Of a stretch of DNA of 63,598 bases, positions 1-12,394 are shown one piece after another (position 1 is the stretch's first letter; every line of letters starts with the position of its first letter). The stretch is from Phaeobacter sp. (lineage in GTDB: Bacteria > Pseudomonadota > Alphaproteobacteria > Rhodobacterales > Rhodobacteraceae), in NCBI RefSeq assembly GCF_022825805.1, contig NZ_JAJDWC010000042.1, positions 1 to 63,598 of the forward strand, in the 5' to 3' direction. Both the position numbers and the translations under genes were made by a program. Under the pieces are notes generated by a model. That model worked only from the letters and a program-made list of their open reading frames with translations, ran no database searches and was not told where the DNA came from.

Positions 1-72
1 ACACCACCGCCCGCACCAAAGCGACGCGGCCGACCACCAAAAAAGGAGAAACTGATCGCAACAACCGGCTGA
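1..72 (+). CDS. possible C-terminal end of a truncated upstream gene
   Basis: Frame 1 reads without a stop from the window edge to a TGA at 70-72. It gives a short proline- and lysine-rich tail containing PKRRGRPPKK, which resembles an AT-hook DNA-binding motif. A terminator-like hairpin follows at 86-113, which fits a plus-strand gene ending here. The other two plus frames look less protein-like. Only about 23 residues are visible, so the function cannot be named and the call is tentative. Confidence 0.3.
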   Translation, partial: TPPPAPKRRGRPPKKEKLIATTG

Positions 73-85
73 TCACCGAGACCAG

Positions 86-113
86 AAAGTGGGGAATTTT
101 ACTTCGCCACTTT
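86..113 (+). terminator. terminator-like hairpin
   Basis: AAAGTGG at 86-92 pairs with CCACTTT at 107-113 around a 14-nt loop. TGGGGATTTTT follows, giving a T-run on the plus strand. It probably ends a gene that enters from the left. Confidence 0.5.
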
Positions 114-629
114 TGGGGATTTTTGAAACGGCATTTACATCTGACTGTGTGCTGCATGTGTGTGTGCGGCCTCGGTGGGAGCAGATACGGCTGGTGCGGA
201 AATGGTGTAGGCGGATTGGTTTGTGGCCCGTGCTGCCGGCTGGCGGATCCGCTGGGTAGGGGAAATGAGTATTTTTGGAAAGGTGAAGCGGGGGCGGCGT
301 GGCCCATGGAGCCGACGGGGCTGTGGACGCTGTGTTGCATGACTAGCGTGTGTGAGGTGGGCGCATCTTGTCAGCGATAGTGGTGGGTGCGCGTGATGTA
401 TTTCTGATTGGGCGGCGACGGGCGGAGCCCTTCGCATTGGACCGGGTAATTCAATGCGCGGCGCTGGCGGGATGTCCCTTGGGACGGGGCGCGCGAGCCG
501 CACGGCCCGTGCCTGACCTTCCCGTCATGCCGGAGGCATGCTTTCAGCAGGGCGAAGGCGCTTCACGCTTCCCCAAGGTCCGGCACGGGCCTTGTGATGC
601 GGGAGGGTTGCAGGAAAGCACTAACGGTT
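114..629. other. intergenic region with a structured element, no convincing gene
   Basis: Open frames here overlap on both strands and have no recognisable family, so I do not call a gene. The stretch holds a copy of the dispersed GAGTATTTTTGGAAAGGTGA motif at 267-288. It also holds a long inverted repeat at 504-591 with two internal hairpins, listed separately. Confidence 0.5.
504..591. repeat. long inverted repeat with internal hairpins
   Basis: The arm GGCCCGTGCCTGACCTT at 504-520 matches the reverse complement of 575-591 at 16 of 17 positions. The 54-nt interior contains two more small hairpins (CATGCC/GGCATG near 526-540 and GAAG/CTTC near 554-564), so the whole folds as a branched cruciform or RNA. 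There is no coding signal. It could be a dispersed structured repeat, a MITE-like relic or an RNA element. Confidence 0.5.
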
Positions 630-1403
630 TCAGTTTCGCCCTATCCAATGGTCTATTCGCGGATGTCGCCCATTGGGCAGATAGTAGAGGAAATTCCAAC
701 GAATACCATTTACATGCTTTTTTGTCGGAAGTGGTAGATGGAACAAGAAAACATAGGCGAAGCTCAGGGCGGCAAGGGCAGAACCCGCAAGAACAGCAAT
801 CCGCTCAACGATTGGAACTGTCGCGTCGAGCATAATTTCGATCTGCTGCGTTAGTAGTAGGTACCCGAAAGCGCCCACGGGAATGAGCATAGCGAATATG
901 CCTAATAACATAGCAAAGCTTAAGAAGGACGATGTTGGGAGTTTTTCTCGGAGGAAGGAGTTTGAATACATTGTTAGTCCGAGCGAAATGTCATCTTTCT
1001 TCCCTCGTAATAAACCAAAAATGCTGGTGGAAAATCCTGGCAAAAGCATCTTTCCACATTCGTTGGCTTTCAACGAAACAGCGACGGAAAGGTGGCAGAA
1101 TGAAACCGCTGACATCAAGTACAAGAAGCTACTAGTCGCGAGAAAGTAGGCTGCTGGAACCGATGCTTCAAAATTTTGAACGCTGACCTTAAGAAAGTTT
1201 CCTTCACGTAATGAAGTCAAAACAAGGTAGGAAAGCAAAATTTGCGAGCAGAGCTTAATGAAATGCTGGATTGCATTTGTCTCCAGCTCGCTCAGAATTT
1301 CAAACCTGCGTGCCCATGTATTCTCCTTCTTGTGCAGGCGGCGAAGCGTCGTGTGAAACTCGTGAGCCTTTAACTTCTTTATTGAAATCCATTTATTGGC
1401 CAT
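630..1403 (-). CDS. hypothetical multi-pass membrane protein
   Basis: The protein has about 257 residues and no recognised family. Four or five hydrophobic segments are visible, for example around SQILLSYLVLTSL, AAYFLATSSFLYLMSAVSF, FAMLLGIFAMLIPVGAFGYL and VLAGSALAALSFAYVFLF, so it is an inner-membrane protein. I start it at the ATG at 1403, six bases after the parE stop; a TTG at 1412 would overlap that stop. Base composition is clearly more AT-rich than parE and most neighbours, which suggests an acquired gene. The parE-proximal position suggests possible read-through transcription, but no function can be inferred. Confidence 0.65.
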   Translation of the reverse strand: MANKWISIKKLKAHEFHTTLRRLHKKENTWARRFEILSELETNAIQHFIKLCSQILLSYLVLTSLREGNFLKVSVQNFEASVPAAYFLATSSFLYLMSAVSFCHLSVAVSLKANECGKMLLPGFSTSIFGLLRGKKDDISLGLTMYSNSFLREKLPTSSFLSFAMLLGIFAMLIPVGAFGYLLLTQQIEIMLDATVPIVERIAVLAGSALAALSFAYVFLFHLPLPTKKHVNGIRWNFLYYLPNGRHPRIDHWIGRN

Positions 1404-1408
1404 ATGCG

Positions 1409-3367
<1,959 letters not shown>

Positions 3368-3689
3368 GTGCGGGAGCTGCTCTTCCTTGGTGTTGATTGG
3401 GTGTCATTATGGCAGGTGTTGGGGATGGGGGGAAGAGGGACGCAAGGGGCTGTGGATAAGCTGGCTGGGGCTCTTGGCTTTGACGGGGGATGCCTAAGGC
3501 TTTGGCTGAGAGAGTTTCGCAGGTCACTGAGGGGAGTTCCCGACCGCGGGTGGGGGTGAAGCCCCCGCCCATGGGGGCGGTCGGGGGCTGCCCGGCGGGG
3601 CCGGGCTGGACGTTTCACGAGAGAAAGGATGGTTTTCTTCGAACCTGAACCTAAAGTGCAGCGGATGATTGAAAAAGAGACTTTGAAAA
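3368..3689. other. intergenic region with GC-rich hairpins
   Basis: This is the parE upstream region. CCCGACCGC at 3539-3547 pairs with GCGGTCGGG at 3577-3585. A nested GGGGG-TGAA-CCCCC type hairpin lies between them, and more GC-rich sequence follows to about 3610. No gene is supported. I could not place a confident promoter. Confidence 0.5.
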
Positions 3690-4139
3690 ATGAAGCACGA
3701 GATTACCGTCCGCGAGCGGGCTGTGTGTCGCGGATATATTTGGAAAGAAGATGAATTGGTAGAACTCACTGTAAAGGAAGCCTACAGGGCGCATATGGGG
3801 CGTCAGCGCATTTTGATTCACAAAGACCACAGAGGGGTTGCCGAACGGTTTGATGTGGTTCGGGTTCGTCACAATCAAAAAGCAATAGATGTTGTGGTGA
3901 TTGGCCAGTCCGCAGATGAGCGCAATATTGTACGACTGGACTACCATGACCGGGAGGCACTTGGCATAACAAAGACCGGTAGATCCTATGAGCTTTCGAT
4001 CGAACGTCTTGGTTGGATGGGGCGCTATTGCTGGTACATCCGTGCGCGAGATCCGGCAATACATTTGCCTTCGCGAATTGCTCTGCTGTCTCTGGTGCTA
4101 GGGGCTGTCGGTGTGGTCCTGAGTCTTGTACCTGGTTGA
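3690..4139 (+). CDS. hypothetical protein with C-terminal membrane helix
   Basis: The protein has 149 residues and no family I recognise. Residues 1-115 are polar and rich in Arg, His and Asp. The C-terminus (about 128-147, SRIALLSLVLGAVGVVLSLV) is one hydrophobic helix, so a tail-anchored membrane protein is likely. It starts at an ATG after a weak AAAGAGACTTTGAAAA leader. AT content is higher than in flanking core genes. The gene stands alone between parE and a PLP enzyme; context gives no clue to function. Confidence 0.6.
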   Translation: MKHEITVRERAVCRGYIWKEDELVELTVKEAYRAHMGRQRILIHKDHRGVAERFDVVRVRHNQKAIDVVVIGQSADERNIVRLDYHDREALGITKTGRSYELSIERLGWMGRYCWYIRARDPAIHLPSRIALLSLVLGAVGVVLSLVPG

Positions 4140-4291
4140 ATGGAGTTTGCTTGGCAGCCAACGGTTTCGCTACGCATTGCAGGGCCGATCTATGGTGCTT
4201 GCGGATATATGCGCTGATAGCGGCATCGAACTATTTCCGTGCTCTCAGGCGCTTGGCACGATAGATCTGTGGCAACGACAGGGGAGTAAGC

Positions 4292-5710
4292 ATGATGCAA
4301 GAGCAGGGGATAAAAACATCCGATTGGGCCACCTTTCGAGCGCAGGCGCAGCGGATGCTGGATGCGGCGCTGACGCAGATGGAGCAGGCGGCGGATCATC
4401 CCTGGCAGCCAGTGCCCGAGGATATCTCTGAACGCTATGCGCTGGACGGCACACCACGCGGCGCCGAGGCAGCGGTGGATCAGATCCTGCGCGACGTGCT
4501 GCCCTATCACGGCGGCAATACCCATCCACGGTTCTGGGGCTGGGTGCAGGGCTCGGGCCTGCCCAGCGATATCGTCGCATCCATCGCGGCGGCCTGCGTC
4601 AACGCCAATATGGGCGGGCGCGATCATGGCGCCAACTACATGGAACGCGCGGTGGTGGATTGGACCCGCCGCCAGATGGGCCTGCCCGACAGCGCCAGCG
4701 GTTTGTTGGTGACTGGCACCTCCCAGGCCACGGTGATCGCGTTTCAGGCGGCGCGCCTGCGGGTCTGTCCCGATCTGCGCAACATCGGTCAGGCCGGGGT
4801 GCGACTGACTGCTTATGCCGGGGCGGGTGTGCATAATGCGGCCCGCAAGGCGGTGGAGGTGCTGGGCATCGGGGCTGACAATCTGCGCAAAGTGCCGCTG
4901 ACAGAGGGTCAGTTGGACACCGCGGCCCTGCGCCGGATGGTGGCTGAAGATCGCGCCGCCGGGGCCACGCCGTTTCTGGTGGTGGGCACTGCCGGTTCGG
5001 TGGATCTGGGTCAGTTCGATGATCTGAACGCCCTGGCGGATGCAGCGGCGGATCTGGGGCTTTGGCTGCATGTGGACGGGGCTTTTGGGGCCTGGACCCG
5101 GATCGCGGCAGAGCCTTATCGGGCGTTGTCGGATGGCATTGGCCGGGCGGACAGCATCGCGCTGGATTTCCACAAATGGATGTATGTCGGCTATGACTGC
5201 GGGGTGGCGCTGCTGCGCCATGAGACCGAACATCGGGCGGCCTTTGCCGCGCGGCCCTCATACCTGGAGGGGGCGGACCGCGGATTGGCCGGGGGCGAGC
5301 CGTGGTTTTGCGACTATGGCATCGATCTGTCGCGTGGCAACCGCGCGCTGAAGGTCTGGACCGCGCTGCAAACCTATGGCGATGCTGCGTTTTCCGAGGC
5401 CATCACGCTGAACTGTCAACTGGCCAAGCAGATGGGCGAGGAGGTCGCGCACCATCAGCAGATGGCTCTGGCAGAGCCCGTGGTGTCCAATGTCTGTGTC
5501 TTCACCGCGCGTCGCGACCTGCCGGAGGCGGCGCAATCACAGACCAACGCGCGCATCGCACAAGTGTTGCAGGAACAGGGCGAAGCGGTGTTTTCCACCA
5601 CACGGGTCAATGATGTGGTGTTGCTGCGCGCCGCGATCACCAATCACCGCACCCAACCCGCCGACATCACCGCCGCCCTGCAAGCCGTCGCCCGCGAGGC
5701 CGCCGTATAA
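4292..5710 (+). CDS. PLP-dependent group II decarboxylase family protein
   Basis: The 472-residue pyridoxal-phosphate enzyme belongs to the aromatic-L-amino-acid/glutamate decarboxylase fold family. The glycine-rich GTSQATVIAFQAARL, the aspartate in WLHVDGAFGAW and the Schiff-base lysine in ALDFHKWMYVGYDCG (about Lys295) are all visible, so it should be active. HPRFWGWVQGSGLPSD near the N-terminus is typical of the DDC-like branch. The substrate (aromatic amino acid, 2,4-diaminobutyrate, cysteate or other) cannot be decided. GGGGAGTAAGC precedes the ATG; the next codon is also ATG and could be the start. It appears monocistronic. Confidence 0.85.
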   Translation: MMQEQGIKTSDWATFRAQAQRMLDAALTQMEQAADHPWQPVPEDISERYALDGTPRGAEAAVDQILRDVLPYHGGNTHPRFWGWVQGSGLPSDIVASIAAACVNANMGGRDHGANYMERAVVDWTRRQMGLPDSASGLLVTGTSQATVIAFQAARLRVCPDLRNIGQAGVRLTAYAGAGVHNAARKAVEVLGIGADNLRKVPLTEGQLDTAALRRMVAEDRAAGATPFLVVGTAGSVDLGQFDDLNALADAAADLGLWLHVDGAFGAWTRIAAEPYRALSDGIGRADSIALDFHKWMYVGYDCGVALLRHETEHRAAFAARPSYLEGADRGLAGGEPWFCDYGIDLSRGNRALKVWTALQTYGDAAFSEAITLNCQLAKQMGEEVAHHQQMALAEPVVSNVCVFTARRDLPEAAQSQTNARIAQVLQEQGEAVFSTTRVNDVVLLRAAITNHRTQPADITAALQAVAREAAV

Positions 5711-5754
5711 GGGCGGGCACTGACCACCTGCCGCAATGCGCCTGCGCGCAGCTG

Positions 5755-6429
5755 TCAGCACCCCAACAATGCAGGCAGATCACTCATGTCGTCAAACCGC
5801 GGCGCGCCCTGTAGCGTCTCATCGGTCGGCGGGGCATCAGGTGCGTGTGTGGCCCCGGCCGGAACATAGGCCAGGCAGGCCATCGCTGCGCGCGCTGCGG
5901 CCAACCATCCGCTGGGGCTGTCTTCGATCACGACACAGGCCGCTGGTGGTATCCCATTGGCTGCGGCGGCGTGCAAAAACACATCTGGCGCCGGTTTGCT
6001 GGCTCCGAGATCATAGGCCGAATACAACCTGTCTCCGAACGCGTCCCGCAGGCCCGTGCGTTCCAGCGTGATCTCCATTTTCTGTTGCAACCCGTTGGAG
6101 GCAACGCAGCAGATCAGCCCTGCGTCCGTCAGCGCGGCAACGGCGTCAACCGCGCCCGGGATGGCCTCTGTCTGGGTTTGCAGGGCCGCCAGCGCGTCCC
6201 GGTAGAAGGCGTCTATCCATCCCTTGGGGGCAGCCAGACCCTCTTGCTGCAGGTAGTGGTCGACCGCGTGGCGGCTGGTGCCGGTGAAGCGGCGGCAGCA
6301 GTCCTCAAAGGAAAGGGTCGCTCCGAAGGATTGCAGGTGGTCAAACAGGACCCGGTTAAAGATCGGCTCTGAATTGACCAGCACACCGTCGCAATCGAAG
6401 ATCACGAGCCCGGGCGGTTTGGTCGTCAT
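5755..6429 (-). CDS. HAD-superfamily hydrolase (phosphoglycolate phosphatase/beta-phosphoglucomutase-like)
   Basis: The 224-residue protein is a HAD phosphatase with a C1 cap. Motif I is VIFDCDGVLVNSE (nucleophile Asp and acid/base Asp). CVASNG supplies motif II Ser. Lys lies in the GASKPAPDVF loop, and VIEDSPSGWLAA carries the motif IV acid, so it looks catalytically complete. The substrate is probably a small sugar phosphate or phosphoglycolate-type compound. I start at MTTKPP (6429), just before motif I, instead of the upstream in-frame ATG that would add 34 unlikely residues. It converges on the decarboxylase gene. Confidence 0.88.
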   Translation of the reverse strand: MTTKPPGLVIFDCDGVLVNSEPIFNRVLFDHLQSFGATLSFEDCCRRFTGTSRHAVDHYLQQEGLAAPKGWIDAFYRDALAALQTQTEAIPGAVDAVAALTDAGLICCVASNGLQQKMEITLERTGLRDAFGDRLYSAYDLGASKPAPDVFLHAAAANGIPPAACVVIEDSPSGWLAAARAAMACLAYVPAGATHAPDAPPTDETLQGAPRFDDMSDLPALLGC

Positions 6430-6794
6430 CGCTCTGCGCCGTGAGATCTGACGGTTCGGGGCGGTCTGATGTGTGCTGTCACGGACGGTGTCGGTGCAAA
6501 TCTTGTTGCTGGTATCGGTGGCTGTGGGCATGGCGCTGGTCTGTCAAATGAATGTGGCTTTGGTCAAATACGGCATTTGTTGAAAATCGGGCCGCTGAAG
6601 TACGCTTCCTGCGGTGGCAAAGACTGTGAGCACCCTAGGACAGAAATGGCCTCTAGGCCAGGTGGCGGTGTTCAGCCTGCGGGGGTGGTTCGGGCTGTCA
6701 GCTATTGATGTCGACTGGTAGAATGGAAACCTGTCGTGCAACGGAGGGTGGAAACGGGCTTGCCGGATTGCGTTTTGCTGCCTAAGGCTGGGGC
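6430..6794. other. intergenic region between divergent genes
   Basis: This 365-bp stretch separates the HAD hydrolase from the MATE gene and should hold both promoters. A small TGGCC-TCTA-GGCCA hairpin occurs near 6648-6661. I see no convincing gene, operator or terminator. Confidence 0.4.
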
Positions 6795-8207
6795 ATGACG
6801 GATACTTCGATTTCACAGCAAGACGCCATGGCGTCGACCGGGGGGCGGCCGCCGTCTCCGAACACTATATTGGGCCACTCGCGGGCGATTTTGATCCTTG
6901 GCCTGCCGCTGATCGGTGGCCATGTGGCGCAGTTTTCCATCGGCCTGACCGATACGGTGATGCTCGGCTGGTATGGGGTGGCGGAGCTGGCTGCGGTGAC
7001 GCTTGGGTCGAGTTATTTCTTCTCGATCTTCCTGCTAGGATCGGGTTTTGCCTTTGCGGTGATGCCGATGGTGGCGGCTGCGGATGGCGCAGGCGAGGGC
7101 CGCCAGATCCGCCGTTCGACCCGGATGGGGCTGTGGCTGTCGTTGATCTATGGCGTTTTGGCGATGCCGCTGCTGTGGTGGTCCGAGCCGATTTTGCTGC
7201 TGTTGGGGCAGAACAGCGAAGTCGCGCATGGCGCATCGGAATATCTGCGCATCGCGGGCTGGGCGCTGTTTCCTGCGCTGCTGTATATGGTGTTGAAATC
7301 CTATCTCGCGGGGCTGGAGCGTACCCAAGCCGTGCTGTGGTTTTCGGTGCTGGCCGCGCTTGTCAACGCGCTGGTGAACTATGCGTTGATCTTTGGCCAT
7401 TGGGGCGCGCCTGAACTGGGGGTGACGGGAGCGGCGATTGCCTCTTTGGCGACCAATTTCGTCTCTTTTGTTCTGGTCTTGGTCTATGCGCTGCGGGTGT
7501 TGCCGGAACATGAGCTGCTGAAGAACGCGCTGCGCCCCGATTGGGAGATGATGCGGCGGGTGCTGCGCATTGGCACGCCCACCGGGTTGACGCTGGTGGC
7601 GGAAACCAGCCTGTTTGCAGCCTCCGCGATGATGATGGGTTGGATTGGCACTGTGGCCTTGGCGGCGCATGGGATTGCGCTGTCGCTGGCAGGGCTGACC
7701 TTTATGGTGCATCTGGGTCTGTCGAATGCGGCGACCATTCGGGTTGGCAACGCCTATGGCCGGGGGGATCGCAACCATTTGGCGCGAGGGGCGCAGGTGG
7801 TGATGGCGATGTCGCTGGCCATGGCGGCTGTGGGCGTTGCGCTGATGCTCGTGTTTCCGGAACCGTTGATTTCCCTGTTCCTGGACGCAGAGGATCCGCA
7901 AAAGCCGCAGATCCTGGCGATGGGTGTCGGGTTGCTGGCGGCGGCGGCCCTGTTTCAGTTGATGGACGGCATGCAGGTGATCGCATTGGGGCTGTTGCGG
8001 GGGGTGCAGGACACGGCCTGGCCCATGGTGCTTGCGGTGCTCAGCTACTGGGTGGTTGGGATACCGGCCTCTTACGTGCTGGGCTTCGTGCTGGAGTGGG
8101 GCGGGATCGGCGTCTGGTCTGGGCTGGTGATCGGTCTGACGGCGGCGGGCCTCTGCCTGATGCTGCGGTTCTGGCTGCGCTCGATCAAGACTGTTGCGGT
8201 GAAATAG
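6795..8207 (+). CDS. MATE family multidrug/metabolite exporter
   Basis: The 470-residue protein has about 12 hydrophobic segments arranged as two similar halves, the usual MATE architecture and length. SIGLTDTVMLGWYGVAELAAVTLGSS in the first half and the related LSNAATIRVGNAYGRGDR segment in the second half are family hallmarks (NorM/DinF-like). It should export cationic drugs or metabolites across the inner membrane using Na+ or H+ antiport; the substrate is not predictable. The start at 6795 gives a 30-residue cytoplasmic N-terminus, and ATGs at 6795 and 6828 are both possible. It seems to be transcribed alone. Confidence 0.92.
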   Translation: MTDTSISQQDAMASTGGRPPSPNTILGHSRAILILGLPLIGGHVAQFSIGLTDTVMLGWYGVAELAAVTLGSSYFFSIFLLGSGFAFAVMPMVAAADGAGEGRQIRRSTRMGLWLSLIYGVLAMPLLWWSEPILLLLGQNSEVAHGASEYLRIAGWALFPALLYMVLKSYLAGLERTQAVLWFSVLAALVNALVNYALIFGHWGAPELGVTGAAIASLATNFVSFVLVLVYALRVLPEHELLKNALRPDWEMMRRVLRIGTPTGLTLVAETSLFAASAMMMGWIGTVALAAHGIALSLAGLTFMVHLGLSNAATIRVGNAYGRGDRNHLARGAQVVMAMSLAMAAVGVALMLVFPEPLISLFLDAEDPQKPQILAMGVGLLAAAALFQLMDGMQVIALGLLRGVQDTAWPMVLAVLSYWVVGIPASYVLGFVLEWGGIGVWSGLVIGLTAAGLCLMLRFWLRSIKTVAVK

Positions 8208-8382
8208 CGGACAGGTTTGCTGCTGACAGCGGTGCAGATATTGCTGCCGCAGACAGGGATCGCTGAAGGCGGAGCGCTTGTCTGCGGGCCGCTGTTGTCA
8301 GCATCTGATGTTACCATCTGAGTGAATGGATGCAGAGGTCTCGGGTGCGGTGTCGCCGGGATCTGAGATCCGTATCTAAGCG

Positions 8383-8853
8383 TTATGGCTCAGAGGAAAC
8401 ACTCGGATCAGTTGGCGCCGCAGCGCTGCCGCCATTTTGTTGGTCCTGTTGGTTTTGGCGGGTCAGCCGGTCGGCGGTTTTGCGGATCAGCACGCTGCGC
8501 AGATCATGCATCGCCAGCAACAGATCGTCGCTGACGGCGGCCAGTTGATCATCCGCTGCCCGGCTCTGCGCCCATTGGGCAGTAAGGTTCAGATGATCGA
8601 TGGTGCGGCGGATGTCATCCATATCGCGCTGCGCCAACAGCGCCTGACGCTCGGCCATCCACTGCTGGATCGCGGCCGTATCCGCAGCGCTCAGTTCATG
8701 ATCGCCGTGGGGTTTGATCTCGCCGCTGCGCAGCTTCACCACGGCGATCTGATGCAGTTCCAGCCGCCGCTGGCGATTTTCACCATCCACCCGAAACACC
8801 AGCGCGCCGTTGTCGCGGATGCGAAAATAGTGCTCTGGCAGGGTGGGTGTCAT
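8383..8853 (-). CDS. conserved hypothetical protein
   Basis: The protein has 156 residues and no named domain. The N-terminal half (YFRIRDNGALVFRVDGENRQRRLEL) looks like a small beta-rich domain. The middle (about 55-130) is helical and may form a coiled coil, and the tail is Gln/Ser-rich and disordered. No signal peptide or membrane helix is present, so it is cytoplasmic. It begins ten bases after the aspartate aminotransferase stop and is probably co-transcribed with it. Confidence 0.75.
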   Translation of the reverse strand: MTPTLPEHYFRIRDNGALVFRVDGENRQRRLELHQIAVVKLRSGEIKPHGDHELSAADTAAIQQWMAERQALLAQRDMDDIRRTIDHLNLTAQWAQSRAADDQLAAVSDDLLLAMHDLRSVLIRKTADRLTRQNQQDQQNGGSAAAPTDPSVSSEP

Positions 8854-8863
8854 CTCGGTGGCC

Positions 8864-10570
<1,707 letters not shown>

Positions 10571-10649
10571 TTACTCCCAATGCGTCCGACCCGGTGTCCG
10601 GGTCGGCGGCACCATTTGCTTTGACCACAGCTGAACAGCAGGAACCGCC

Positions 10650-10919
10650 ATGGCCCAGACCGACACTGTCGAACCTCGCGAGCATCGCATCAAGCGTCTT
10701 TACATGCGCTCCATCCGGCGCGGTATCAAGGAAATGGACATTCTGCTGATGGCCTATGCGGATCGCTATCTTGCGGATATGACCGATGCGCAGCTGGCGC
10801 TCTATGATCAGTTGCTGCTGGAAAACGATCAGGATCTGTACCAATGGGTCACCGGCCAGGCCCCTGCGCCAGAGCATCTGGCAGAGCTGGTCGCCCATGT
10901 GGCGCAAACCAACCAATAA
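10650..10919 (+). CDS. sdhE: succinate dehydrogenase flavinylation factor SdhE
   Basis: The 89-residue SdhE/Sdh5 (DUF339) protein carries the diagnostic RSIRRGIKEMD near residue 25-35, containing the RGxxE motif needed for covalent FAD attachment to the SDH flavoprotein subunit. The family folds as a small helical bundle, and LYDQLLLENDQDLYQWVTG matches its second half. It acts in the cytoplasm on newly made SdhA. It lies between two regulators and away from any sdh operon, which is common in this group. Confidence 0.92.
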   Translation: MAQTDTVEPREHRIKRLYMRSIRRGIKEMDILLMAYADRYLADMTDAQLALYDQLLLENDQDLYQWVTGQAPAPEHLAELVAHVAQTNQ

Positions 10920-10998
10920 ATCTAAAATCGCAGCTTAACGGATTTTTCGGGAATTTTCCGCAGTATGGCTCGCAGTTAACTTCGAGTCGGAGAAGCGG

Positions 10999-11496
10999 AT
11001 GAGTATGGAAATGCCAATTGGCCAGCTGGACCAGAAGGGGTTCATGACTGGTTACCTTGAGGCGCTTGCCTTGGTTGAGCGCCTCCACCGGCTGCTGCTG
11101 GATGTCATCAAGGATGAGTTTGAGCGCGTTGGCGTGCTTGAAATCAACGCGGTGCAGGCGTTGTTGCTGTTCAATATCGGCAATAACGAAGTGACAGCAG
11201 GCGAATTGAAAACCCGTGGCTATTACCAGGGCAGCAACGTCAGCTACAACCTGAAGAAGCTGGTCGAAATGGGTTACATGCACCACCAGCGCTGTGAAAT
11301 CGACCGTCGCTCGGTGCGGGTGCGCCTGACAGATCGGGGTCGTGAGATCCGTGATATCGTTGCAGCACTGTTTTCGCGCCATGCCGAGGGTCTGGAAGGC
11401 AAAGATGTGATCAGCAGCGAAGGTATCGCAGACATCACAGCCTCGCTGAAGCGTGTGGAACGTTACTGGTCGGATCAGATCCGATATATTTACTGA
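10999..11496 (+). CDS. MarR-type winged-helix regulator, LdtR-like
   Basis: The 165-residue winged-helix regulator resembles the LdtR branch of MarR proteins known from Rhizobiales and Rhodobacterales. TAGELKTRGYYQGSNVSYNL is the recognition helix region, and RRSVRVRLTDRGREI forms the wing plus following helix. In rhizobial relatives LdtR controls an L,D-transpeptidase gene; that target is not in this window, so the role here is inferred. CGGAGAAGCGG precedes the ATG at 10999. Confidence 0.88.
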   Translation: MSMEMPIGQLDQKGFMTGYLEALALVERLHRLLLDVIKDEFERVGVLEINAVQALLLFNIGNNEVTAGELKTRGYYQGSNVSYNLKKLVEMGYMHHQRCEIDRRSVRVRLTDRGREIRDIVAALFSRHAEGLEGKDVISSEGIADITASLKRVERYWSDQIRYIY

Positions 11497-11811
11497 TGTT
11501 CGGGCCGTTTGGCCCCTTGCAGGATCCGCCTTTGCGGGACTGGCACAATGACCAAAGACAACCTTGTGTAACACAGGGCACAGGACAAGCGGTTACCGCT
11601 TGAGCAAGATCTCCTGATCGGCCCGTCGGAAGAACCAAGGGCAGAAACCAGGAACACCCCCAGGTCCGCAGCTGCAGAATGCAGGTTTTGGACAGATTGG
11701 GCGGACGCGCTGGAAACAGGAGCTACGGACTGGGATCACCGGCAGAATGTCGAAGATCCAGCCAGTCTCCCCCCCCAGTACACTTTCCCGCCACTTTCCC
11801 CCTCGCTTTGC

Positions 11812-11867
11812 CATGGCGCAGCTACCCTGGCGCAGTTACTCTGGCGTTCCCCCTGGCGCATTTTCTC
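11812..11867. repeat. degenerate tandem array, unit about 14 bp
   Basis: Four imperfect copies around CTGGCGCAGTTACT follow one another. A second pair, AGATCCAGTTTGG/AGATCCGGTTTAG, follows at 11869-11903. No palindrome or spacer structure suggests CRISPR. Confidence 0.7.
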
Positions 11868-11923
11868 CAGATCCAGTTTGGTTCCCAGATCCGGTTTAGA
11901 CCGCGCATTGGTTTGCAGTGGTC

Positions 11924-12022
11924 GGTTAAGTGCTGGGCCGGTTAAGTCGGGGCAGGTTAAGTTATGGGCCAGTCAAGTTATGGGCCAGTCAGCTTCCGAG
12001 CCAGTCAAGTTGCGGGACAGTC
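11924..12022. repeat. degenerate tandem array, unit 15-16 bp
   Basis: Six units are visible with consensus near GGTTAAGTTATGGGCC changing to AGTCAAGTTATGGGCC. Units at 11955-11970 and 11971-11986 differ only in the first bases; later units diverge more. The array is purely direct and non-coding. Confidence 0.85.
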
Positions 12023-12334
12023 GTATCATCGTTGCGAGTTGCGCACTCGAGCACAGTCTGGGCTAATTCTCGCGTGCCCTAACTATCCCAAACAACGGTC
12101 AAATCGTGACCGAGCTGTAGCTTGCTGTCCTACGATTGAGCTTCGCGCTCTGCAAACGATATCACCAGCCGAAGGCAGGACCCACGCCTGATGTATTTTC
12201 GCAAATAGGGTGGCTCGGCGGGACCTCAGCCTGACCATCTGCATGATGGGTCATGGTGTCATCAGACCGATGCGTCGGTCTGCGCCACGGTTGGCAGGGC
12301 CGAGAACCAGCCTTGCCAAAGTCCGGCCTTACCC

Positions 12335-12394
12335 GTCTCCAGTTTACCTGTGTCCAGTTTACCAGTGTCCAGTTTCCCGGCGACCAATTTACCA
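12335..12394. repeat. tandem array, four 15-bp units ending in the gloA stop
   Basis: Exact 15-bp periodicity: units at 12335, 12350, 12365 and 12380 follow GTGTCCAGTTTACCA with 1-4 changes each. On the minus strand the glyoxalase stop codon (12389-12391) lies inside the last unit, so the array begins exactly at the 3' end of that gene. Confidence 0.88.

Larger units (their letters stand above)
11497..12388. other. gene-free region rich in degenerate tandem arrays
   Basis: Nearly 900 bp has no supportable gene. It contains at least three separate short tandem arrays (11812-11867, 11924-12022, 12335-12394) with different units, listed separately. Several small open frames exist only because the arrays lack stops. 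I see no RNA gene or transposase remnant. Confidence 0.6.

Noticed and set aside
123..503. overlapping small frames on both strands near the left edge
   Set aside because: They overlap each other in antisense, have no recognisable motif and cross the terminator-like hairpin and the dispersed motif.
11924..12022. possible CRISPR array
   Set aside because: Units of 15-16 bp follow each other directly with no unique spacers and no cas genes; they are simple degenerate tandem repeats.
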